The position numbers were made by a program, and so were the translations under genes. From Micrococcaceae bacterium UBA6021 (GTDB lineage: Bacteria; Actinomycetota; Actinomycetes; Actinomycetales; Micrococcaceae): DNA of 5,531 bases. Positions 1 through 5,348 of the stretch are shown here, piece after piece; positions within the stretch are counted from its first letter, which is position 1, and every line of letters starts with the position of its first letter. The notes under the pieces were generated by a model, which had not been told where the DNA came from, did not search any database, and saw only the letters and a program-made list of their open reading frames with translations. The stretch is taken from assembly GCA_002427975.1 (NCBI GenBank), contig DIZT01000127.1, positions 4,256 to 9,786 of the forward strand, given 5' to 3'.

Positions 1-386
1 CCGGTGAGCAGGTGCGGCGCCTGGCTCATGGATTCCTGGCCGCCGGCGACCACCACGTCCGCCTCGCCCAATTTGAGCAGCCTGACGCCCTGGATGATGG
101 CACTCAGCCCGGAGAGGCAGACCTTGTTCACGGTGACGGCGGGGGCGCTGAGCGGTATTCCTGCCGCGACGGCGCTTTGGCGCGCGGGGTTCTGGCCCGC
201 GCCGGCGGTTAGGACCTGGCCGACGATGACCGCGTCGACGGCGGCCGGCCCGATCCCGGAGCGCTCCAGGGCCGCGGCGATGGCGGCGGCGCCGAGTTGC
301 ACGGCGCTCCGTGAAGCCAGCTGGCCCATCAGTTTTCCCTGAGGGGTGCGGGCCGCGCCCACAACAACTATGTCCTGGCTACTCAT
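1..386 (-). CDS. Thiolase (acetyl-CoA acyltransferase), N-terminal part, runs off left edge
   Basis: This is the first 128 codons of a thiolase, which cleaves 3-ketoacyl-CoA with CoA to give acetyl-CoA and a shortened acyl-CoA, the last step of beta-oxidation in the cytoplasm. The frame is open to the window edge. The protein begins [15 protein letters not shown], a typical thiolase first strand. It contains VNKVCLSGL with the nucleophilic cysteine at residue 90, matching the position of the active-site cysteine in biosynthetic and degradative thiolases. [13 protein letters not shown] follows at residues 115-127, another family signature. The C-terminal half with the second cysteine and the catalytic histidine lies outside the window. 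The ATG overlaps the stop of the upstream acyl-CoA synthetase as ATGA, and an AAGGAA ribosome binding site lies 8 nt upstream inside that gene, so translation is probably coupled. Sequence alone does not separate a FadA-like degradative thiolase from an acetoacetyl-CoA thiolase; the operon favours degradation. Confidence 0.93.
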   Translation of the reverse strand, partial: MSSQDIVVVGAARTPQGKLMGQLASRSAVQLGAAAIAAALERSGIGPAAVDAVIVGQVLTAGAGQNPARQSAVAAGIPLSAPAVTVNKVCLSGLSAIIQGVRLLKLGEADVVVAGGQESMSQAPHLLT

Positions 387-2017
387 TTGGTGGGTTCCTT
401 GCTGAGGGCTGGGGCGCTGAGGTCCAAGGCGCGTAGCCGCGACTTCAGGACCTTGCCGGTGGAGTTGTGCGGGAGTTCGTCGGGGAAGAGGATCCGGTCC
501 GGAACCTTAAATCCTGAAAGCAGGCCCTTGACGTGCGAGCGGATCTCTTCGGCCGTGACCGAGCTGGAGCTGCTACGGATGACAAAGGCCACCGGGCGTT
601 CGCCCCATTTCTCGTGCGGGACGCCGATCACGGCCACGTTCAGCACCGCGGGGTGGCTGATAATGGCTTGCTCCACCTCAATGGTGGAGATGTTTTCTCC
701 GCCGGAGATGATGATGTCCTTGGCCCGGTCCTTGAGCTGGATATAGCCGTCGGGATGCATCACGCCGAGGTCTCCGGTATGGAACCAGCCGCCGCGGAAG
801 GCGTCGGCCGTGGCCTCGGGATCCTTGAAATATCCGAGCATCACGTTGTTGCCCCGCAGCACGATTTCGCCCAGCGTTGCGCCGTCGGCGGGGACATCGT
901 TCATGTCCAGGTCCACGATGCGCGCCGTCTCGGCCTGCAGCATCCCCACCCCCTGGCGGGAGATCTTGACGGCCCTGTCCTGGGTGGAAAGATCATCCCA
1001 CTCGGTTTGGTACTCGCAGATGGTGTAGGGCCCGTAGACCTCCGTCAGCCCATAAACGTGGACCACGCTGATCCCGATGGACTCCAGGGAGGTGATGATT
1101 GCGGGCGACGGCGGCGCGCCCGCCGTCGTGATCCGCAGCGGGGCCTTCAGCTCGTGGGCCTGGGGCGCGTCGGCAATGATGCTGCACACCGTGGGGGCGC
1201 CGCAGAGGTTGGTGACGCCGAGAGTGTCGATGGCGTCCCAGACGGCGTCCGCGCGCACAGCGCGCAGGCAGATGTGAACGCCCGCCACCGCCGTCACGGC
1301 CCAAGTGGTGCACCAGCCGTTGCAGTGGAACATCGGAAGCGTCCAGAGGTAGCGCGTGGCGCCGGTGAACTGATTGTGGATGGTCTCCCCGAGCGAGTTC
1401 AGGTACGCCCCGCGGTGCGAGTACAGCACGCCCTTGGGCTTGCCGGTGGTGCCGGAGGTGTAGTTAAGGGTGATGGGGGTGCGTTCGTCCTGGACACCCC
1501 ACGGAAGATCAGCGTCCCCGCATCCCGGTGCGGCGAGGAAGTCGGCATACTGCGTCGTGGCCACGCCCGCCGGGACCTCCGGATAGCTGATGGTGCTGTC
1601 CGGCACTTCGACGACCTCCAGCAGCTGCGTCAGGTCCAGGTCGAGTCCGGCCACGGTGCGCAGCAGCTCGGAATCGGCAAACAGTAGCCTGGCCTCGGAA
1701 TGCTCCAGGATGTACTGGAGCTCCCGGGCGGTCATCCGCGAGTTCAGGGCCACCAGGACGCCCCCGGCGAGGGGGACGGCATAGTGGGCAATCAGCAGTT
1801 CCGGCACGTTGGGGCACAGGAACGCTACCCGATCCCCGGGCTGGATCCTGCTCTTGATCACCTTGGCAAGCCGCTGGGCTTCGGCAGCGAAGTCCCGATA
1901 GGTGTAGGAGCGCCCACCGTGGATGATCGCCGTCTTCTGTCCGAACACCTCGGCGGAGCGCTGCAGGAACCGCAGGGGGCTCAGCGGGGTTTCATTGGGA
2001 AGCTCAATTGTGGTCAT
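383..2017 (-). CDS. AMP-forming acyl-CoA synthetase (ligase), short/medium-chain type
   Basis: A 544-residue member of the adenylate-forming superfamily. It activates a carboxylic acid with ATP to an acyl-AMP and transfers the acyl group to CoA, feeding the beta-oxidation genes around it. Visible motifs in order: P-loop [10 protein letters not shown] (187-196), A5 motif YGLTE (322-326), HTGD (413-416), hinge and A8 region [16 protein letters not shown] (429-444), and C-terminal NSTGKVLK (518-525) with K522 as the expected adenylation lysine. Length and motif order are normal and nothing is broken. The N-terminus ([14 protein letters not shown]) and overall style recall the bacterial acyl-CoA synthetase group related to plant AAE enzymes and DmdB, rather than classical long-chain FadD; this comes from memory, so the substrate is uncertain. 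The ATG at 2017 is supported by AAGGA 6 nt upstream. The gene follows the acyl-CoA dehydrogenase after 9 nt and overlaps the thiolase by 4 nt. A short/medium-chain or branched acid is a reasonable guess. Confidence 0.93.
   Translation of the reverse strand: MTTIELPNETPLSPLRFLQRSAEVFGQKTAIIHGGRSYTYRDFAAEAQRLAKVIKSRIQPGDRVAFLCPNVPELLIAHYAVPLAGGVLVALNSRMTARELQYILEHSEARLLFADSELLRTVAGLDLDLTQLLEVVEVPDSTISYPEVPAGVATTQYADFLAAPGCGDADLPWGVQDERTPITLNYTSGTTGKPKGVLYSHRGAYLNSLGETIHNQFTGATRYLWTLPMFHCNGWCTTWAVTAVAGVHICLRAVRADAVWDAIDTLGVTNLCGAPTVCSIIADAPQAHELKAPLRITTAGAPPSPAIITSLESIGISVVHVYGLTEVYGPYTICEYQTEWDDLSTQDRAVKISRQGVGMLQAETARIVDLDMNDVPADGATLGEIVLRGNNVMLGYFKDPEATADAFRGGWFHTGDLGVMHPDGYIQLKDRAKDIIISGGENISTIEVEQAIISHPAVLNVAVIGVPHEKWGERPVAFVIRSSSSSVTAEEIRSHVKGLLSGFKVPDRILFPDELPHNSTGKVLKSRLRALDLSAPALSKEPTK
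395..400 (-). promoter_or_regulatory. Ribosome binding site of the thiolase, inside the synthetase gene
   Basis: On the minus strand AAGGAA lies 8 nt before the ATG at 386, within the last codons of the acyl-CoA synthetase. Together with the 4-nt overlap (ATGA, 383-386) it fixes the thiolase start and suggests translational coupling. Confidence 0.7.
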
Positions 2018-2023
2018 GGCGAA

Positions 2024-2028
2024 TCCTT
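2024..2028 (-). promoter_or_regulatory. Ribosome binding site of the acyl-CoA synthetase
   Basis: AAGGA on the minus strand, 6 nt before the ATG at 2017. It overlaps the TAA stop codon (2029-2027) of the upstream acyl-CoA dehydrogenase, so ribosomes terminating there sit on the next initiation site. This supports both the chosen start and cotranslation. Confidence 0.7.
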
Positions 2029-3214
2029 AGGCGAAGGCGCTTTGTCCGGTGACATCGCGGCCTATCAATAGGGTCTGAATGCTTTGCGTGCCTTCGTAGG
2101 TGTGGATGGATTCGATGTCCAACAGGTGCCGGATCACGTGGTTTTCCAGCAGGATGCCATTGCCGCCCAACATGTCGCGGGCAATGGAGGCCAGCTCGCG
2201 GGCCTTGCGGGTGTTGTGGTATTTCGCCATCGAGGCCTGGGTGGGGCGCATCTGGCCGGCCGTATCAAGGGCCGCCAGGTGGAAGCAATGCAGCTGCATG
2301 CTGGTCAACTCGGAGAGCATGTAGGCCAGCCGGTCCTGGACCAGCTGGAACTTGGCCAGTGGCTTGCCGAACTGTGTCCGTTGCTTGGCGTAGTTCAATG
2401 CGGCTTCGTAAACGGCGGTGGCGTGGCCGAGGGCGGACCAGGCCACACCCAGGCGCGTGGCAACCAGGACCTCGGAAGCGTCCTTGAAAGTGCGCGTTCC
2501 GGGGAGCAGATTAGCCTTGGGAATGCGGACGTTGTTGAGCTTGATCCGGGCCTGGTGGATCGCGCGCAGCGATACCTTTCCGGTGATGGTCTCGGCGTCG
2601 TAGCCCTCCCGGTCCTGTTCCACCAGGAAACCACGGACGTTGCCGACGTCATCGCGTGCCCAGACAACGGTGATATCTCCGACGGAGCCGTTGCCGATCC
2701 ACTTCTTCTCGCCGTTGAGGACGTAGTCCTCCCCGTCGAGCGTGGCGGTTGTTTCCAGCGCCACGGAATCCGAGCCGTGGTCGGGTTCCGTCAGGGCGAA
2801 GGCGCCGAGCTTTTGGCCGCGGGCCAGCGGACCCAGCCAGGACTGGCGCTGGGCTTCGGAGCCAAAAAGGGCAATCGAACGCAGCGCCAGGCCGCCCTGG
2901 ACTGCGATCACGGTACCCAGCGAACCGTCCCCGCGGGAGACCTCCATGTTGACCAGGCCGGCGGCCAGGGGCGACATCGGCTCCAGGCCCTCGACCTCGA
3001 TCCCATCAGCCAGCAGGTTCAGATCGCCCATGCGCTTGGCCAGGTGGGCCGGGAACTCGGCACGTTCCCAGTAGTCGTTCATCTGCGGCAGGGCCTCCCC
3101 GGTGAAGGTCCGGGCGCGCCGCCACGCTTCGCGGTCGGGTGCGGGAATGTTCGCGAAGACGGCGTAGTAGTCCGTGTCCAGTGGTTCAGCGACGTCATAG
3201 TCGGGCATGTTCAT
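2027..3214 (-). CDS. Acyl-CoA dehydrogenase, glutaryl-CoA dehydrogenase/ACX4-like
   Basis: A 395-residue FAD-dependent acyl-CoA dehydrogenase, the alpha-beta oxidation step of the operon. Visible blocks are: an N-terminal helical domain; FAD/substrate motif ALTEPDHGSDS (140-150); KKWIGNG (170-176); QRTQFGKPL (278-286); DMLGGNGI (347-354); and HTYEGTQSIQTLLIGRDVTG (371-390) with E374 in the position of the catalytic base of glutaryl-CoA dehydrogenase. The C-terminal YEGT...GRxxTG layout places it in the glutaryl-CoA dehydrogenase branch. However, the segment aligning with the human substrate-carboxylate arginine (SGYRSAMSVQSSL) reads GSLGTVIAVQGGL, with glycine at residue 100 instead of arginine, so a glutaryl substrate is unlikely. 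The sequence more resembles plant short-chain oxidase ACX4 (YWE-AEFP near residue 48, QM-P-QAS near 321). I infer a short- or medium-chain acyl-CoA substrate. Two start codons compete (MNM): AAGGA lies only 3 nt before the first ATG (3214) but 9 nt before the second (3208), so the real protein may begin at residue 3. Confidence 0.92.
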   Translation of the reverse strand: MNMPDYDVAEPLDTDYYAVFANIPAPDREAWRRARTFTGEALPQMNDYWERAEFPAHLAKRMGDLNLLADGIEVEGLEPMSPLAAGLVNMEVSRGDGSLGTVIAVQGGLALRSIALFGSEAQRQSWLGPLARGQKLGAFALTEPDHGSDSVALETTATLDGEDYVLNGEKKWIGNGSVGDITVVWARDDVGNVRGFLVEQDREGYDAETITGKVSLRAIHQARIKLNNVRIPKANLLPGTRTFKDASEVLVATRLGVAWSALGHATAVYEAALNYAKQRTQFGKPLAKFQLVQDRLAYMLSELTSMQLHCFHLAALDTAGQMRPTQASMAKYHNTRKARELASIARDMLGGNGILLENHVIRHLLDIESIHTYEGTQSIQTLLIGRDVTGQSAFA

Positions 3215-3217
3215 GCA

Positions 3218-3222
3218 TCCTT
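3218..3222 (-). promoter_or_regulatory. Ribosome binding site of the acyl-CoA dehydrogenase
   Basis: AAGGA on the minus strand. Spacing is 3 nt to the ATG at 3214 and 9 nt to the in-frame ATG at 3208. The second spacing is the more usual one, so this site argues for a start two codons downstream of the longest frame. Confidence 0.55.
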
Positions 3223-3287
3223 ATGGGGAGTGGTTGAAGAACGGCGTGGAGCATAGCGGAGGTTGTTCGGGCCGGTAACGCGCCCAG

Positions 3288-4544
3288 CTAGTCGGCGAAT
3301 CCGGAGCCGGGATGGAAATCTTTTCCCCAGACGCGCCGGGAGGCGCCGCTTTGGTCAAGCAGCGGTGTGAGGCCCCCCAGATGGCGCGGGTAATTGGCGC
3401 CGAGGAGCATGCACAGGTCGATGTCCGCCGGACCGGACACCACCTTTTCAGCCAGCATCAGGCCCACTTCCTCTGCCAGGGCATCAAGGATCCGTATCTT
3501 GATGGCATCGGCGTCACTGTCGACGTCGGCAGCAGGCAGCAAAGCGGCCGCCTCGGGAAGCACTGTGCCGGACTTGTCCAGGTAGCCGCGCAGCCGGGCA
3601 TCCGCAATGGCTGCCAGGCTTGTGCTGACATAAAAACGGTCAGGGTAGGCGGCGTGCATGGTCTCGCAGATGTGCAGCTGGACCGCGGGCCCGATGAAAC
3701 CCAGCAGGGTCAACGGAGTCATGGGCAGCCCCAGCGGGTCGAGGGCATGGTCGGCCAGTTCAATATCCGCGCCGTTATCAATGAGCTGCAGCAGCTCGCA
3801 GAACAGCCGGGTCAGGATCCGGTTCACCGCAAAGCCCGGCGTGTCCGCAACCAGGACCGCAGTCTTGCCCAGCAGCCGGGCGAGCGAACAAGCGGTGGCG
3901 AGGCTGACATCGTCGCTGTTCCCGGTTCTGATGATTTCCACGAGCGGCAGCACAGCCACCGGATTGAAGAAATGCAGTCCCACCACGCGTTCCGGATGGG
4001 CCAGGCCATGGCCCATCGCCGTCACCGACAGGGACGAAGTATTTGTCAGCAGGAGCGCATCAGCGCGCAACAACGGCTCGAGCTCCGCGAAGACGGCGCG
4101 TTTGACGTTCAACTCCTCGAAGACTGCTTCGATGACCACGTCGCAGTTCGCGTACTCACGCTTGTCCACCGTTCCGCGGATAAGACTGCCAAGCTCCCGC
4201 GCTGCTGTCTCGTTGAGTTCCCCGCGGCTCACCAGCTTCTGAAGGTGTGCGGTGATCCAGGCCAGCGCGCCATCCACTTTTGCCTGGGACAGGTCCGTGA
4301 TCAGGACGGGAAGGCCAAGCTGCCGGGCAAAGACCATGGCGAGCTGGCTGGCCATCAGCCCGGCCCCGACCACTCCAACGCTGCGGACGGGGCGCGGTGC
4401 TGCGCCAGGAACGCCCACCGGCCGCTGCCGCTCCGTGTCCAGCAGCGCCGTGGCATACGCGCCGGCCGATTTCTTGGGAGTAGTGCAGGCATCTCCGCCA
4501 GCGCCCGCGGGCGGGCCAGTTTCTACGACAGTGTCAGGAATCAC
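3288..4544 (-). CDS. 3-hydroxyacyl-CoA dehydrogenase, stand-alone C-terminal half of a FadB-type protein
   Basis: A 418-residue NAD-dependent 3-hydroxyacyl-CoA dehydrogenase, oxidising 3-hydroxyacyl-CoA to 3-ketoacyl-CoA. The Rossmann motif GVVGAGLMA is at 57-65 and the ribose-binding aspartate at D84. The catalytic set is complete: S170 in NTSS, H191 in GLHFFNPV, E203 in PLVEII and N241 in FAVNRIL. Their spacing (21, 12 and 50 residues relative to the histidine) matches human HAD. Two C-terminal helical domains follow, ending in DIDLCMLLGANYP and a GGLTP...WGKDFHP tail. This tail and the GLMASQLA version of the Rossmann motif are what I recall from the roughly 700-residue actinobacterial proteins that carry an enoyl-CoA hydratase domain in front. 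Here that domain is absent. Residues 27-52 (SAGAYATALL...RPVGVPG...RPV) resemble the linker that joins the two halves in those proteins, so the gene looks N-terminally shortened. The start is GTG, with an in-frame TGA eight codons upstream (4566-4568) and no Shine-Dalgarno; a promoter places transcription start on this GTG. It is first in the operon, 73 nt before the acyl-CoA dehydrogenase. Confidence 0.9.
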   Translation of the reverse strand: MIPDTVVETGPPAGAGGDACTTPKKSAGAYATALLDTERQRPVGVPGAAPRPVRSVGVVGAGLMASQLAMVFARQLGLPVLITDLSQAKVDGALAWITAHLQKLVSRGELNETAARELGSLIRGTVDKREYANCDVVIEAVFEELNVKRAVFAELEPLLRADALLLTNTSSLSVTAMGHGLAHPERVVGLHFFNPVAVLPLVEIIRTGNSDDVSLATACSLARLLGKTAVLVADTPGFAVNRILTRLFCELLQLIDNGADIELADHALDPLGLPMTPLTLLGFIGPAVQLHICETMHAAYPDRFYVSTSLAAIADARLRGYLDKSGTVLPEAAALLPAADVDSDADAIKIRILDALAEEVGLMLAEKVVSGPADIDLCMLLGANYPRHLGGLTPLLDQSGASRRVWGKDFHPGSGFAD

Positions 4545-4550
4545 AACACA

Positions 4551-4580
4551 GTTATACCGTGAACCTCAGTATCACGTCAA
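4551..4580 (-). promoter_or_regulatory. SigA-type promoter of the beta-oxidation operon, predicted leaderless
   Basis: On the minus strand TTGACG (4580-4575) and TATAAC (4556-4551) are separated by 18 nt; both hexamers match the sigma-70/SigA consensus at five of six positions. Six bases lie between the -10 box and the GTG start codon at 4544, so the expected +1 coincides with that GTG. No Shine-Dalgarno stands close to the GTG; the nearest GAGG is 19 nt away and would not be transcribed. Leaderless mRNAs are common in actinobacteria. Confidence 0.7.
4559..4575. promoter_or_regulatory. Imperfect palindrome between -35 and -10, operator candidate
   Basis: GTGAACCTCAGTATCAC is an imperfect inverted repeat with six of eight symmetric positions paired (GTGA..CT.AG..TCAC). 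It fills the promoter spacer, where a bound repressor would block RNA polymerase. The half-site spacing is too wide for a CRP site (9 nt instead of 6 between GTGA and TCAC). No regulator is identified. Confidence 0.3.
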
Positions 4581-4582
4581 TA

Positions 4583-4595
4583 GAAACTAAGTTTC
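4583..4595. promoter_or_regulatory. Perfect 13-bp inverted repeat upstream of the -35 box, operator candidate
   Basis: GAAACTAAGTTTC has two perfect 6-bp arms around a central A, ending 2 nt upstream of the operon's -35 hexamer. Size and position suit a dimeric regulator such as a TetR-family protein. The TetR relative next door has lost its DNA-binding part, so any regulator would have to come from elsewhere. Confidence 0.35.
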
Positions 4596-4755
4596 AGCCG
4601 GTGGGCAGTCGCTTACTGCGCACCTGAGTGGAGCCGCCTTTGAATCGAGGCAAACTTGGGTGTGACGAATCCTGAAATGTTCGCCTCCGGGGTCTAAGGA
4701 CTTCCAGCAGGTCGGAGAGCGCTTCCGCAGCATAATCAGATTACTGACCTGCACG

Positions 4756-5205
4756 GTGTCGAGAAACTCCCACTCAGCGGGGCGTAACCCCACAACGATG
4801 CCGGACCAGACCCCCGCCGTCCTGGGCTACATGGACTCGTTCATCGGCATGTTCCTCGCCGGGGGCTTCTCCGTGGATCTCACCCACCACGTGATGCACG
4901 CCATCGGCAGCCGGATGTGGGGTTTCACGCAGGAACTGTTCGACTCAACCGCCAGCGAGTCCGGCGAAGCGCCGGCTGAAGTGGCGCCGGAAGTCCAGGC
5001 TGCCATATTCCAGGAGATGTCCGTCCGCTACCCGAACGTCCTGCAGGTTGCAACGGAAGCCAACCATGACGATGACTCGGTGGTGGGCCATGGCTGCGAC
5101 GACCAGTTTGAGGTCGAGTTCGCCCTGGATCTCCTCCTGGACGGCATCGAACGGCTCCACCGGCGGGACTGGACGTCCAAGGCCGCGCGGCTGGATCGGG
5201 CGTAG
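4756..5205 (+). CDS. TetR-family regulator, C-terminal domain only (helix-turn-helix missing)
   Basis: A frame of up to 149 residues resembling the ligand-binding and dimerisation domain of TetR/AcrR-type repressors. TPAVLGYMDSFIGMF, AGGFSVDLTHHVMHAI and WGFTQELFD (residues 19-63) fit the mid-domain helices, and FEVEFALDLLLDGIERL (118-134) fits the penultimate long helix. Full-length members have about 200-250 residues with an N-terminal helix-turn-helix of about 50 residues. None is present here, and similarity appears to begin near residue 3-8, right at the start of the frame. The start is uncertain: GTG at 4756 or ATG at 4798, neither with a Shine-Dalgarno. It is divergent from the beta-oxidation operon, the usual place for a local TetR repressor, so I infer a former regulator of that operon. 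As it stands it could not bind DNA in the normal way; it may be a remnant or a ligand-binding/dimerising fragment. The stop is TAG at 5203-5205. Confidence 0.65.
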   Translation: MSRNSHSAGRNPTTMPDQTPAVLGYMDSFIGMFLAGGFSVDLTHHVMHAIGSRMWGFTQELFDSTASESGEAPAEVAPEVQAAIFQEMSVRYPNVLQVATEANHDDDSVVGHGCDDQFEVEFALDLLLDGIERLHRRDWTSKAARLDRA

Positions 5206-5258
5206 CCGGAGGTCCTGTCAAAAGCGGTTGAGACCCGGGGGAGCGGCACCCAACGCAA

Positions 5259-5292
5259 GCGGACGACGGCGGGAGGCCCCGTCGTCGTCCGC
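5259..5292 (+). terminator. GC-rich hairpin, probable terminator after the TetR fragment
   Basis: A 34-nt hairpin: arms GCGGACGACG and CGTCGTCCGC pair perfectly over 10 bp, then one G-U pair, then CGGG with CCCG, closing on the 4-nt loop AGGC. This gives a 15-bp stem starting 53 nt after the TetR-fragment stop codon. No T-tract follows on either strand, so it is not a classical intrinsic terminator. U-less hairpins have been proposed to terminate in actinobacteria. It separates the TetR fragment from the next plus-strand gene. Confidence 0.6.
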
Positions 5293-5348
5293 GCACCTTC
5301 GCCTGTGGGTATCATCGGAACATCCGTCCCCCTGAGCGTGAGTTACTC

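Larger units (their letters stand above)
4545..4755. other. Divergent intergenic control region, noncoding
   Basis: About 210 bases between two divergent genes, less GC-rich than the neighbours (97 of 180 bases in 4561-4740). The operon promoter and two palindromes sit at the left end. The right end has a 7-bp inverted repeat (GCAGGTC 4707-4713 with GACCTGC 4746-4752) enclosing the 11-bp palindrome TAATCAGATTA (4733-4743). CATAAT (4731-4736) could be a -10 box for the plus-strand gene, but no -35 is visible. The open frames here contain no crotonase or helix-turn-helix signature. Codons such as ATA, AGA and TTA just before 4756 argue against coding. Confidence 0.6.

Noticed and set aside
533..1687. 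Long plus-strand open frame opposite the acyl-CoA synthetase
   Set aside because: It is a mirror frame of a GC-rich gene; its translation has no recognisable motif, and the minus-strand protein has every family motif.
2084..3256. Long plus-strand open frame (390 codons) opposite the acyl-CoA dehydrogenase
   Set aside because: Composition is typical of antisense shadow frames, with no motif; the minus-strand gene is clearly real.
3250..3278. Possible internal promoter before the acyl-CoA dehydrogenase: TTACCG (3278-3273), 17 nt, TATGCT (3255-3250), minus strand
   Set aside because: Spacing is good but the hexamers match consensus at only three and four of six positions; not convincing without transcript data.
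3312..4562. Long plus-strand open frame (416 codons) opposite the 3-hydroxyacyl-CoA dehydrogenase
   Set aside because: No motif or domain is visible, and the opposite strand encodes a complete catalytic set.
4605..4619. Small hairpin GCAGT-CGCTT-ACTGC as a terminator
   Set aside because: The stem is only 5 bp with no T-run, and it lies between two divergent gene starts where a terminator is not expected.
4779..4791. GGGG-CGTAA-CCCC as a ribosome binding site or regulatory hairpin for the ATG at 4798
   Set aside because: The 4-bp stem is weak, and the G-run lies 15 nt from the ATG, too far for a Shine-Dalgarno.
4587..4793. Minus-strand 68-codon open frame in the control region, possible hydratase remnant
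   Set aside because: The translation shows no crotonase signature, and a stop (4566-4568) separates the region from the dehydrogenase in its own frame.
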